A stretch of DNA of 14,154 bases from CAYRWM01 sp964428055 (lineage in GTDB: Bacteria; Bacillota; Clostridia; Christensenellales; Christensenellaceae), in the NCBI GenBank assembly GCA_964428055.1, contig CAYRWM010000039.1, forward strand, positions 1 through 14,154. The letters run 5' to 3'. A model generated the notes under the pieces. It saw only the letters and a program-made list of their open reading frames with translations, was not told the origin of the DNA and did no database searches. Position 1 is the stretch's first letter. Each line of letters begins with the position of its first letter. This document shows positions 1-6,796 of the stretch, piece by piece. A program made the translations under genes and the position numbers.

Positions 1-6
1 AATGGG

Positions 7-60
7 CTTTGTGTGACCCTTTTGAACTGTCTACTTTGTGTTGACAAGTTCAGTCATGTG
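7..60. repeat. Short imperfect direct repeat at window edge
   Basis: The octamer CTTTGTGT occurs at 7-14 and again at 34-41, 27 bases apart, each followed directly or after one extra T by GAC (15-17 and 43-45). The stretch also contains an inverted pair, GAACTGTC at 24-31 and GACAAGTTC at 43-51 (one bulged base). It lies just past the stop codon of the leftward carboxypeptidase gene and has no U-tract, so it does not look like that gene's terminator. Repeated subunits of this kind occur at the ends of some insertion sequences (for example the IS21 family), but no transposase is visible and the identity is a guess. Confidence 0.3.
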
Positions 61-75
61 ACCGGCGGCCTTTTT

Positions 76-1644
76 TTATCTTTTTCTGTGTCTGGCTGTG
101 CGGTTCGGAGGCATGTCTTTGTCAAGACTGCCCGTGATCGGCGCTCCGCGGCGCATCCTTGAGCGCGCTTTGCTCATCACGGCCGCTCTTATGATTATGA
201 ATGCTATGATGCCTGCGGGTATTATTAGCAGCATGAGTATGTTCTTATTATGGAAATGTTCCGCTATATCGGGACGCGCTGTTTCTTCACTGTCCTCATC
301 AGTTTCCGCGGGCTCTATCAGGGGAACGATCTCTTCTTCGCCCTTTGTGTAGACTCTCCTTGTCGATACCAGCGGAACGTTGCCGACTGTCTCTCCGTCG
401 ATATAATACTCGACGTTACCTACCTTCTGTCCTTCGAACAGAGGAGCCGAGATTATCGTATTGAGAGTTATATTAGTCGTTACCTTTGCTGAGCCGTTTT
501 CAAGGGCGTCGAATTCATCGGCTGTGACAAGTATGCCTGATCCGAGTTCGGATACGTCAGCCTTGAATTCCGCCATGCCTTCGCCCGGATCATTGGACGC
601 TGTATTTCTGACTCTCTCATTTATCGTGCAGTCCTCTATATACTGGGACGGATCTATCTTCCTGTAGTTCTCAAACGCGTAATCGAAGAGTGCATGGCAC
701 ATGAGCCAGCGGTTCGCTCCGCTTTCGGATGAGTCGTCGAATATGAGGGCTATGTATTCCTGATTGTCTTTCTTTGCGGATGCCACAACACAGGCCTGCG
801 CTATGGATGTTGCGCCGGTCTTCATGCCTGTAGCATATTCATATGTATAGTCGGTATCAACGAGGGGATTGTTCGTGATTAACAGTTTGTTGGAGTTGAA
901 GAGTGTGCGTTGCTCTATGCACATATCGGTCGGATCCACTATGTACTTGCCGGTTCCGCATATCTTCATCAGAAGGTCGCTCTTGTGGGCTTCCATAGCG
1001 AGCTTCTTCATGTCCGCACCTGTGGTATAGTGATCATCGTTGTGCAGACCGCTCGCATTTACGAAGTGCGAATGCGTCATGCCAAGCTCTGCGGCCTTTT
1101 GATTCATCAGCTCAGCGAATTCGCTGCCGCTGCCGGCTATCTCAACAGCTATGGCCGATGCCGCGTCATTACCGCTGCGTACCAGCATGCCGTACATAAG
1201 GTCGAGCCCCGAGATCGTCTCGTTCCTGACGAGGCCCATAAGGCTGTTGTCGGAAGAGAAATCGTCTGCGCATACTTTAACAGTGACGTTCCTGTCCTGC
1301 AGGCCGTCTTCTTCTGCTATGAGTGCCGTTAAAAGTTTGGTAGTGGATGCGGGGAATACCCTTTTATCAGGGTTCTTTGAATATATCTCTTCGCCTGTCT
1401 CTGCATCGAAGAGCATAACAACAGAGGCAGACTTAAACATGTCGTCAGTCAGACCTTCAGAGATGTCATAGTAATGTGCTTCAGGTACGCTCGGAGCCGC
1501 TTCGGTTTCCTGCTGTGCATCCGTTTCGGGTTCAGCAGTCGTTTCCGGCTCGGCAAGAGCTGCCATCGGAACGGCCAGGACGAATAAAAAGACCAGTATT
1601 ATGAGGAGTGTCCTTATGCCGTTTTTACTGAATCTTGTGTCCAT
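76..1644 (-). CDS. D-alanyl-D-alanine carboxypeptidase (peptidase S11, DacF-like)
   Basis: Serine-type penicillin-binding protein that trims the terminal D-Ala from peptidoglycan stem peptides outside the membrane. In the 522-aa product, a signal peptide (residues 1-31, cleavage after ALA) is followed by a Glu/Pro/Thr-rich linker (about 32-56), then the S11 catalytic domain with the three family motifs: STTK (Ser100, Lys103), SGN (Ser157, Asn159) and KTG (Lys275). A C-terminal beta-rich region follows. Unlike typical family members ending in an amphipathic helix, this one has a true hydrophobic segment (about 469-489) and a 33-residue Arg/Lys-rich tail, so it is probably held by a C-terminal membrane anchor. 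An in-frame GTG at 1662 would add six residues, but it abuts the -10 box, so ATG 1644 is the likely start. No Shine-Dalgarno is present; the mRNA is probably leaderless. Divergent from the aminotransferase. Confidence 0.93.
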   Translation of the reverse strand: MDTRFSKNGIRTLLIILVFLFVLAVPMAALAEPETTAEPETDAQQETEAAPSVPEAHYYDISEGLTDDMFKSASVVMLFDAETGEEIYSKNPDKRVFPASTTKLLTALIAEEDGLQDRNVTVKVCADDFSSDNSLMGLVRNETISGLDLMYGMLVRSGNDAASAIAVEIAGSGSEFAELMNQKAAELGMTHSHFVNASGLHNDDHYTTGADMKKLAMEAHKSDLLMKICGTGKYIVDPTDMCIEQRTLFNSNKLLITNNPLVDTDYTYEYATGMKTGATSIAQACVVASAKKDNQEYIALIFDDSSESGANRWLMCHALFDYAFENYRKIDPSQYIEDCTINERVRNTASNDPGEGMAEFKADVSELGSGILVTADEFDALENGSAKVTTNITLNTIISAPLFEGQKVGNVEYYIDGETVGNVPLVSTRRVYTKGEEEIVPLIEPAETDEDSEETARPDIAEHFHNKNILMLLIIPAGIIAFIIIRAAVMSKARSRMRRGAPITGSLDKDMPPNRTARHRKR

Positions 1645-1653
1645 ACTACGTTT

Positions 1654-1682
1654 ATTATACACTATTTATGTATACTTGTAAA
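1654..1682 (-). promoter_or_regulatory. Promoter of the carboxypeptidase gene
   Basis: Read on the minus strand, TTTACA (1677-1682) and a perfect TATAAT (1654-1659) are separated by exactly 17 bases, a near-consensus sigma-A promoter. The expected start of transcription, about seven bases past the -10, is near 1647, only about three bases before the ATG at 1644. Confidence 0.8.
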
Positions 1683-1683
1683 A

Positions 1684-1709
1684 TTCATGGTGCCTCGGGC
1701 GCCGATGAA
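1684..1709. promoter_or_regulatory. Dyad between divergent promoters, candidate operator
   Basis: Left arm TTCATGGTGCC (1684-1694), spacer TCG, right arm GGCGCCGATGAA (1698-1709). The arms are complementary except for one extra base and one T:G. The dyad lies immediately upstream of the carboxypeptidase -35 and overlaps the -35 region of the aminotransferase promoter. It is upstream of both predicted transcription starts, so it should act as DNA, for example as a repressor or activator site, and not as an RNA hairpin. The regulator is unknown. Confidence 0.5.
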
Positions 1710-1710
1710 G

Positions 1711-1716
1711 TATAAT
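1711..1716 (+). promoter_or_regulatory. -10 box of the aminotransferase gene
   Basis: A perfect TATAAT at 1711-1716, without a recognisable -35 hexamer at the usual distance. The predicted transcription start is near 1723, giving a leader of about 35 bases with a Shine-Dalgarno AAAGAGGAT at 1745-1752, well placed for ATG 1758. The weak -35 and the overlapping dyad suggest that an activator or other regulator may be needed. Confidence 0.55.
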
Positions 1717-1757
1717 AGTTTAAGCATCACAAAACTACCGCAATAAAGAGGATCATA

Positions 1758-2921
1758 ATGAGATTTTCAAAACTGACCGAAGGACTCCAGATGAACATAT
1801 TCAATGTCCTGGATGAAAAGAGACAGAAGCGTATAGCTGACGGAGGGGAAGTATACAACATGTTCGTGGGTACTCCCGACCTTGAACCGCCGGAGCATGT
1901 TGTTGCCGCCGTCAGGGAAAAGGCGGAGGATCCCGGGAGCTATAAGTATACACTCGGCGACATCCCCGAACTCACCGAAGCTGTTATCGCATGGTATGAG
2001 AGACGATTCGGTGTCAGCCTTGAAAAGGATGAGGTAACATCCGTCAACGGTACCCAGGAAGGCATAGGGCATATATCGCTCGCTATGTGCGATCAGGGCG
2101 ACAAAGTGATGGTGCCCGATCCCGGTTATCCGATCTTTTCATTCGGTGCTCTGATGGCGGGTTCCGAGCTAGTCAGGATTCCCATGAAGGAAGAAAACGG
2201 GTATATCATCGATCTTGAAGCCATAAGCCCGACGGTTGCCCATGACACAAAACTCATGATAGTATCCTATCCGTCCAATCCCGTTGCCGCTCTTGCACAG
2301 CAGGATTTCTATGACAGACTGGTAGCCTTCGCGAAGAGATACGATATTATGGTCGTGCACGACAACGCATACTGCGAACTCGTATACGACGGAAGAGAGG
2401 GAACATCATTCCTTAAATCAAAAGGAGCGAAGGAAGTCGGCATAGAATTCAATTCGCTGTCGAAATCATATAACATGACTGGGATGAGAGTTTCATTTGC
2501 TCTGGGAAATAGGGATATGATAGCCAGATTCAGAAGTCTCCGGTCCCAGATCGATTACGGTATGTATCTGCCTCTCCAGTACGGAGCTATAGCGGCCATA
2601 AGCGGACCGCAGGATATACTCGATTCCAACAGGGCGGCATATCAGAGGAGAAGGGATGCGCTCTGCGACGGGTTTGATGCAGCCGGATGGCATATCCGCA
2701 GGCCTGAAGGGACGATGTTCGCCTGGGCGCGCATACCGGATAGCTATGATGATTCTTTTGAGTTTGTATATGATCTTATAGACAGGACAGGGCTTATATG
2801 CACCCCGGGCAGCGCTTTCGGACCTGAGGGTGAGGGCTATGTGAGGTTTGCACTTGTACTGCCGGAGGCAAAGATAAAAGAGATGATAAGAGCAGTTGAT
2901 GATAGCGGAATACTGAGATGA
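1758..2921 (+). CDS. Class I/II (fold type I) PLP-dependent aminotransferase
   Basis: Cytoplasmic aminotransferase of 387 aa, full length for the AAT_I family. Recognisable features are the Tyr-Pro-x-Asn-Pro stretch (171-175) at the place of the usual NPTG motif, Asp202/Tyr205 in HDNAY for pyridoxal phosphate contact, the catalytic Schiff-base lysine in SLSKSYNMTGMR (Lys236, with Arg244 for the phosphate), and the carboxylate-binding arginine in GEGYVRFAL (Arg363). The overall pattern resembles the LL-diaminopimelate aminotransferase/alanine aminotransferase branch (DapL-like), but the substrate cannot be fixed from sequence alone. A role in diaminopimelate supply would fit the divergent peptidoglycan carboxypeptidase; that is inference. 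The start ATG has a good Shine-Dalgarno (GAGGAT) six bases upstream. It is monocistronic, followed by a bidirectional terminator. Confidence 0.9.
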   Translation: MRFSKLTEGLQMNIFNVLDEKRQKRIADGGEVYNMFVGTPDLEPPEHVVAAVREKAEDPGSYKYTLGDIPELTEAVIAWYERRFGVSLEKDEVTSVNGTQEGIGHISLAMCDQGDKVMVPDPGYPIFSFGALMAGSELVRIPMKEENGYIIDLEAISPTVAHDTKLMIVSYPSNPVAALAQQDFYDRLVAFAKRYDIMVVHDNAYCELVYDGREGTSFLKSKGAKEVGIEFNSLSKSYNMTGMRVSFALGNRDMIARFRSLRSQIDYGMYLPLQYGAIAAISGPQDILDSNRAAYQRRRDALCDGFDAAGWHIRRPEGTMFAWARIPDSYDDSFEFVYDLIDRTGLICTPGSAFGPEGEGYVRFALVLPEAKIKEMIRAVDDSGILR

Positions 2922-2926
2922 TAAAA

Positions 2927-2956
2927 AAGGCGCCTTCCTTTAACGGAAGACGCCTT
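2927..2956. terminator. Bidirectional rho-independent terminator
   Basis: Inverted repeat AAGGCGCCTTCC / GGAAGACGCCTT with a 6-base loop and one C:A mismatch. On the minus strand it is followed by six T residues (2923-2928), making it strong for the DUF1002 gene ending at 2981; on the plus strand the tract is weaker (AAGTTTATT) and serves the aminotransferase. Confidence 0.85.
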
Positions 2957-2980
2957 AAGTTTATTCTGCGTCTGAGATTA

Positions 2981-3853
2981 TCAGTTCCCGAAGAGACTGT
3001 TGAAGAAATCTCCCACCTTTGAGAATGCATCGGTCACTACTTCGCCGAATGACTTGAATGCGTTTGATACTGATTCAAGAGCGCCCATAGCGCCGTTCAT
3101 TCCCTGAAGTCTTGCGAGCAGCTGGTCATTGTCCAGTCCTTCAAGTTCTCTGCACAGAGAGAGGAGTTCCTCTACCTGCTTGTCAGTGACTTCAACGTTG
3201 AGTTCCTTTGCGATCCTTCTGATCTCGGCTCTTACTTCGTCATCTGTCATGTTCTGGGTGTTGTCCAGAATCTTTTTGAGTTCGTTGACGAGTTCGGTGG
3301 CGTTCTCTGAACCGAGAGCTTCGGCGAGTTCACCGGTTATGAGCAGCTCTGTTATGGAAGCTTCCTTTGCGTCCTCTTTGAGCTTGTTGCCGGTGATATC
3401 CTCATATGCCTTGTATATGCCGGTCAGTGCAGCTGTTCCGGTAACGGGATGCGGAGCGGATACCATGATGTCCGCGTCATATATGCCTGCCGTCTGCAGT
3501 GCGTTCCTGTACATGTCGGATGTGCACCACTTTATGTTCTTTATATTGATGTTGAGTCCGTTACCTTCTTCCTTGGTTGTGAGATATATGCAGGAGAGGG
3601 CTACGTTGCCTATCTTGGACTCATCTGCGATGCCTTCAAGGTACTGCCTTTCCTCGGCGTTCGTTACGGTGAGTTCCTTTACGCTGCCTTCCTGTATACC
3701 GAAATCAGAGTATACGGATGCTCTTTCGCTGGTCGTCAGGTCTGCGCCCATTGTGACTCTCTGTTCACCTGCGTTTATTGCAAATGCTGAGGATACCCCC
3801 AGTCCCATGACCATTATCACAGCGAGAAGTATGACCATAAATTTTTTAAACAT
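2981..3853 (-). CDS. Exported DUF1002 (YpuA-like) protein
   Basis: A 290-aa secreted protein with a classic signal peptide (residues 1-25, cleavage after AFA). The mature N-terminus carries the DUF1002 pattern, with GADLTTSERASVYSDFG near residues 37-53, and a central part rich in Ser, Thr and Ala containing APHPVTGTAALTGIYKAYE, also typical of the family. The C-terminal third (about 165-265) is predicted from its charge pattern to be helical, and the last 25 residues form an amphipathic Phe-rich segment. Members occur in spore-forming and other Bacillota (B. subtilis YpuA); the molecular function is not established. The ATG has a GAGG Shine-Dalgarno seven bases upstream. It is monocistronic, convergent with the aminotransferase and divergent from typA. 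Confidence 0.88.
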   Translation of the reverse strand: MFKKFMVILLAVIMVMGLGVSSAFAINAGEQRVTMGADLTTSERASVYSDFGIQEGSVKELTVTNAEERQYLEGIADESKIGNVALSCIYLTTKEEGNGLNINIKNIKWCTSDMYRNALQTAGIYDADIMVSAPHPVTGTAALTGIYKAYEDITGNKLKEDAKEASITELLITGELAEALGSENATELVNELKKILDNTQNMTDDEVRAEIRRIAKELNVEVTDKQVEELLSLCRELEGLDNDQLLARLQGMNGAMGALESVSNAFKSFGEVVTDAFSKVGDFFNSLFGN

Positions 3854-3906
3854 ATTAATACCTCGCGATATATAATATTCGCGCGTTTCTCCTTAGCGCT
3901 TAAGGT

Positions 3907-3915
3907 ATTATACCA
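3907..3915 (-). promoter_or_regulatory. Extended -10 promoter of the DUF1002 gene
   Basis: On the minus strand the sequence reads TGGTATAAT, a TGn-extended perfect -10 (3907-3912 plus TGG at 3913-3915). No good -35 is seen at 17 bases; TTTACA occurs 14 bases upstream. Predicted transcription start is about 3900, giving a leader of about 47 bases. A six-base inverted repeat ATTCAT-N6-ATGAAT (3922-3939) covers the -35 region, and CCTTA-N5-TAAGG (3891-3905) covers the start point. Confidence 0.6.
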
Positions 3916-3963
3916 TAGAAAATTCATGTAAAGATGAATAAATTGTAACAAAATCCGGCCTTG

Positions 3964-3989
3964 AAAATGGCTTTATTAAGCCATTTTTT
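3964..3989. terminator. Orphan terminator hairpin between divergent genes
   Basis: Perfect 10-bp stem AAAATGGCTT / AAGCCATTTT with a TATT loop, followed by two more T on the plus strand; the A-run gives a matching T-run on the minus strand. It lies between the divergent DUF1002 and typA genes, upstream of both promoters, so no annotated gene ends here. The rest of this intergenic stretch (3854-4146) holds the two promoters, a small GGCAA/TTGCC hairpin (4067-4081) and nothing else I can identify. Confidence 0.7.
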
Positions 3990-4089
3990 CAAATGTTACG
4001 ATATGTCTGTCATTTGTATTGCGACTCTGTTAACGGGGTCATCAGAGGTGTTTTTGTGCTCTAAAAGGCAAGAAAATTGCCCAAGATAC

Positions 4090-4118
4090 TGTTGATTTGG
4101 CCCGAGTTGTTGTATAAT
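4090..4118 (+). promoter_or_regulatory. Promoter of typA
   Basis: Perfect TATAAT at 4113-4118, with either TGTTGA (4090-4095, 17-base spacer) or TTGATT (4092-4097, 15-base spacer) as -35. Predicted start near 4125 leaves a leader of about 22 bases containing GAGGAG at 4129-4134. Confidence 0.6.
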
Positions 4119-4146
4119 ATGCTGGTTTGAGGAGTTTTATAAGGGT

Positions 4147-5982
4147 ATGAAGAGAGAAGATTTAAGGAACATAGCGATAATAGCGCACGTCGATCACGGA
4201 AAGACCACGCTCGTCGATGAGATGCTCAAACAGGGCGGTGTGTTCAGGGAAAATCAGACCGTCGAGGAAAGGGTGCTGGACAGCGGTGATCTCGAACGCG
4301 AACGCGGCATCACTATACTAGCGAAGAACACTTCCACCGTGTACAAGGGCGTGAAGATAAATATAGTGGATACTCCCGGCCATGCGGATTTCGGCGGCGA
4401 GGTCGAACATATACTCAAGATGGTCAACGGAGTAGTCCTTCTTGTTGATGCTTTCGAAGGACCGATGCCGCAGACGAGGTTTGTTCTGCAGAAAGCGCTG
4501 GAGCTTAACCACAAAGTCATAATAGCCGTAAACAAGGTCGACCGTCCCGACGCAAGGCTGTCGGATATACCGAACGAGGTAATAGATCTTCTTATAGATC
4601 TGGATGCGACCGAGGATCAGCTGGACAGTCCGATCATTTACTGCTCGGGAAGACAGGGTCTTGCTTCGACAAACCCCTATGATCTCGGCAGGGACTTAAA
4701 GCCTCTTTTCGATGCGATACTGGATTATATCCCCGCACCGGAATGCGACGAAACCGCACCGCTTCAGATGCTTGTCTCATCTCTCGACTACTCAGACTAT
4801 GTAGGAAGGATAGGGATAGGAAGGATAGAACGCGGTGTGCTCCGGCAGAATACAGAAGTCGAGTACTGCGACTACCATGACCCGTCCGTATCGGGCAAAG
4901 CCAAGATAACCGCGATATATGAGTTCGACGGTCTTAAGAGGACTCCGGTCGAGGAAGCCAAAGCCGGCGATATCGTTGCGTTCTCAGGTATCGATGATAT
5001 AAACATAGGAAACACGATTTGCGAGTCCGGGACCCCCGAAGCGCTTCCTTTCGTCAAGATATCCGAGCCTACGGTCGAGATGACGTTTTCGGTAAATGAC
5101 GGACCGTTTGCGGGAAGAGAAGGAAAATACGTGACTTCAAGGCACTTAAGATCCCGTCTGTACAAGGAGCAGCAGAAGGACGTGTCGCTCGGAGTAAAGG
5201 ACGCGGATACGAAAGACGCATTCAGAGTGCTCGGCCGAGGCGAGATGCATCTGTCGATACTCATAGAGACTATGAGAAGGGAAGGGTTCGAACTTCTCGT
5301 AAGTCCGCCGAGAGTGCTGTACAAGGAGATCAACGGCAAGAGATACGAGCCTGTTGAAGAGCTCGTGATCGACGCTCCCGAGGATTCAGTCGGAAACATA
5401 ATAGAAAAGATAGGCAAGAGAAAGGGCGAGCTCATCAATATGACGCCTTCGGGCGACAGGATGAGACTTGAGTTCCATGTCCCGTCAAGAGGTTTGTTCG
5501 GATACAGGAGCGAATTTCTGACAGATACCAGGGGCGAAGGCATAATGAGTACGGTCTTCTATGACTATGAACCGTACAAGGGCGATATAGACAGAAGAAA
5601 CTACGGTTCGCTCATAGCGCATGAGACAGGCGAAGCCGTGACATACGGACTGTACAACGCCCAGGAGAGAGGAACGCTGTTCATCGGTCCCGGGACCAAG
5701 GTCTATGAAGGCATGATCGTGGGTTCATCGCCCAAGGCTGAGGATCTTGTCGTTAACGTGTGCAAGAAAAAGCACATAACCAACACCAGAGCATCCGGCA
5801 GTGACGAAGCCCTGAGGCTGACTACGCCGAGGGTACTGTCGCTGGAGGAATCCCTGGAGTTCATTTCGGATGACGAGCTCGTCGAGGTCACGCCTGAGAG
5901 CATAAGGCTCAGAAAGGCGATACTGAGCAAGCAGGACAGGATAAAGGCCGGAAACAGGCTGAACAGCATGAAACAGGAATGA
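4147..5982 (+). CDS. typA: Translational GTPase TypA/BipA
   Basis: Ribosome-associated GTPase of the EF-G/LepA superfamily, involved in ribosome assembly and stress or low-temperature adaptation. At 611 aa it is the normal length. G-domain motifs: G1 AHVDHGKT (13-20), G2 RGIT (53-56), G3 DTPGH (75-79), G4 NKVD (129-132) and G5 around CSGRQG (166-171). EF-Tu-like domain II, EF-G-like domains III and V, and the TypA-specific C-terminal domain (about 480-600) follow. The start fits the family N-terminus (MKREDLRNIAIIAHVDHGKT). The best Shine-Dalgarno, GAGGAG, ends 12 bases before the ATG, longer than usual, while AAGGG (4141-4145) is too close. It is monocistronic, with its own promoter and strong terminator. 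Confidence 0.98.
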   Translation: MKREDLRNIAIIAHVDHGKTTLVDEMLKQGGVFRENQTVEERVLDSGDLERERGITILAKNTSTVYKGVKINIVDTPGHADFGGEVEHILKMVNGVVLLVDAFEGPMPQTRFVLQKALELNHKVIIAVNKVDRPDARLSDIPNEVIDLLIDLDATEDQLDSPIIYCSGRQGLASTNPYDLGRDLKPLFDAILDYIPAPECDETAPLQMLVSSLDYSDYVGRIGIGRIERGVLRQNTEVEYCDYHDPSVSGKAKITAIYEFDGLKRTPVEEAKAGDIVAFSGIDDINIGNTICESGTPEALPFVKISEPTVEMTFSVNDGPFAGREGKYVTSRHLRSRLYKEQQKDVSLGVKDADTKDAFRVLGRGEMHLSILIETMRREGFELLVSPPRVLYKEINGKRYEPVEELVIDAPEDSVGNIIEKIGKRKGELINMTPSGDRMRLEFHVPSRGLFGYRSEFLTDTRGEGIMSTVFYDYEPYKGDIDRRNYGSLIAHETGEAVTYGLYNAQERGTLFIGPGTKVYEGMIVGSSPKAEDLVVNVCKKKHITNTRASGSDEALRLTTPRVLSLEESLEFISDDELVEVTPESIRLRKAILSKQDRIKAGNRLNSMKQE

Positions 5983-5984
5983 CA

Positions 5985-6014
5985 AAAAGGCGGACATTGT
6001 CCGCCTTTTGTTTT
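5985..6014 (+). terminator. Rho-independent terminator of typA
   Basis: Perfect 11-bp stem AAAAGGCGGAC / GTCCGCCTTTT with an ATT loop, three bases after the typA stop, followed by GTTTT. The A-run upstream would also permit termination of minus-strand transcription. Confidence 0.9.
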
Positions 6015-6031
6015 AATCTTCTCTTAATATT
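6013..6031 (+). promoter_or_regulatory. Direct repeat, candidate response-regulator box
   Basis: TTAATCTT (6013-6020) and TTAATATT (6024-6031) are direct repeats of TTAATnTT spaced 11 bases, one helical turn, the arrangement typical of OmpR/PhoB-type binding sites. They end about five bases upstream of the candidate -35 of the two-component operon, suggesting autoregulation. They overlap the tail of the typA terminator and are AT-rich, so chance is possible. Confidence 0.45.
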
Positions 6032-6036
6032 TTCCG

Positions 6037-6064
6037 TATACAATATAAATGTGGGGCATATAAT
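6037..6064 (+). promoter_or_regulatory. Promoter of the two-component operon
   Basis: Perfect TATAAT at 6059-6064 with TATACA (6037-6042, four of six consensus bases) 16 bases upstream. The predicted start near 6071 leaves a leader of about 48 bases with GGAG at 6105-6108 before ATG 6119. Confidence 0.55.
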
Positions 6065-6118
6065 CCTTGTGCCCGGATGCAAAAGATAATATCCTAAATT
6101 AAACGGAGAAGATACTTT

Positions 6119-6793
6119 ATGCGTATTCTTATTATCGAAGACGAAAAGCACCTGAATTCACTGGTCGCCAGAAAACTCAGGAACGAGAAATACAGTGTGG
6201 ACAGTTGCTATGACGGAGATGACGCGGCTTCATTTTTGGACTGCGCCGAATATGACGTCGTGCTGCTCGATCTTATGCTGCCCGGGAAGAGCGGTCTTGA
6301 GATCCTCCGCGATCTGCGCGGGTCGGGCGACAAGACTCCCGTTATAATACTCACGGCAAAGGACAGTATTGGCGACAGAGTAAAAGGACTGGACCTCGGA
6401 GCAGATGATTATCTGGTAAAGCCGTTTTCGCTGGATGAGCTTCTGGCAAGGATACGTGTGATGACGCGCCGCTCCGGCGGTCAGGCTGAAAACTCGTTTG
6501 AGGCGGCAGGTTTCAGGATAGAGTTCGGCAGCAGGAAAGTCTTCAGGGACGGTGAGTGCATAGAACTTACCGCAAAGGAATTCGACATCCTCGAATACCT
6601 GGTCAGAAACAGGGATACAGTTGTATCACGCGAAAGGCTCGTCAGCCACGCATGGGACTATGACTATGACGGGGTCTCGAATGTCATAGATGTATACATA
6701 AGGTATTTAAGGCGCAAGATAGACAGCGGCTTTGAACCCAAGCTCATAAAGACCGTAAGGGGCAAGGGATACATGTTTTCCGAAAAGGAGTAG
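6119..6793 (+). CDS. OmpR/PhoB-family response regulator
   Basis: A 224-aa DNA-binding response regulator. The receiver domain (1-118) has the acidic pair Glu7/Asp8, the phosphoacceptor Asp51 in VVLLDLMLPGKSG, Thr79 and Lys101 (in KPFSLDELLARI). The OmpR-type winged helix (about 130-222) ends with the conserved VRGKGYMF wing. It is the first gene of an operon with the sensor kinase: the kinase Shine-Dalgarno AAGGAG lies in its last codons and its stop is three bases from the kinase start, so the two are translated together. Likely targets are its own promoter (direct repeat at 6013-6031) and perhaps the downstream PepSY lipoprotein; both are inference. The exact paralogue cannot be named. Confidence 0.95.
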   Translation: MRILIIEDEKHLNSLVARKLRNEKYSVDSCYDGDDAASFLDCAEYDVVLLDLMLPGKSGLEILRDLRGSGDKTPVIILTAKDSIGDRVKGLDLGADDYLVKPFSLDELLARIRVMTRRSGGQAENSFEAAGFRIEFGSRKVFRDGECIELTAKEFDILEYLVRNRDTVVSRERLVSHAWDYDYDGVSNVIDVYIRYLRRKIDSGFEPKLIKTVRGKGYMFSEKE

Positions 6794-6796
6794 AAG

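Noticed and set aside
3129..3875. 248-codon plus-strand frame opposite the DUF1002 gene
   Set aside because: Ser-rich composition is the mirror of the real gene on the other strand; no ribosome binding site or recognisable domain.
3990..4146. Riboswitch or T-box leader of typA
   Set aside because: The predicted transcript starts near 4125, so the upstream structured part is probably not transcribed, and no known riboswitch core or T-box sequence is seen.
4872..5543. 223-codon minus-strand frame inside typA
   Set aside because: Antisense shadow of a highly conserved gene with typical Ser/Pro-rich low-information composition.
6053..6074. GGGCA/TGCCC stem around the -10 of the two-component operon
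   Set aside because: Five pairs with an 11-base loop that contains the -10 box; too weak and not in the transcript, likely chance.
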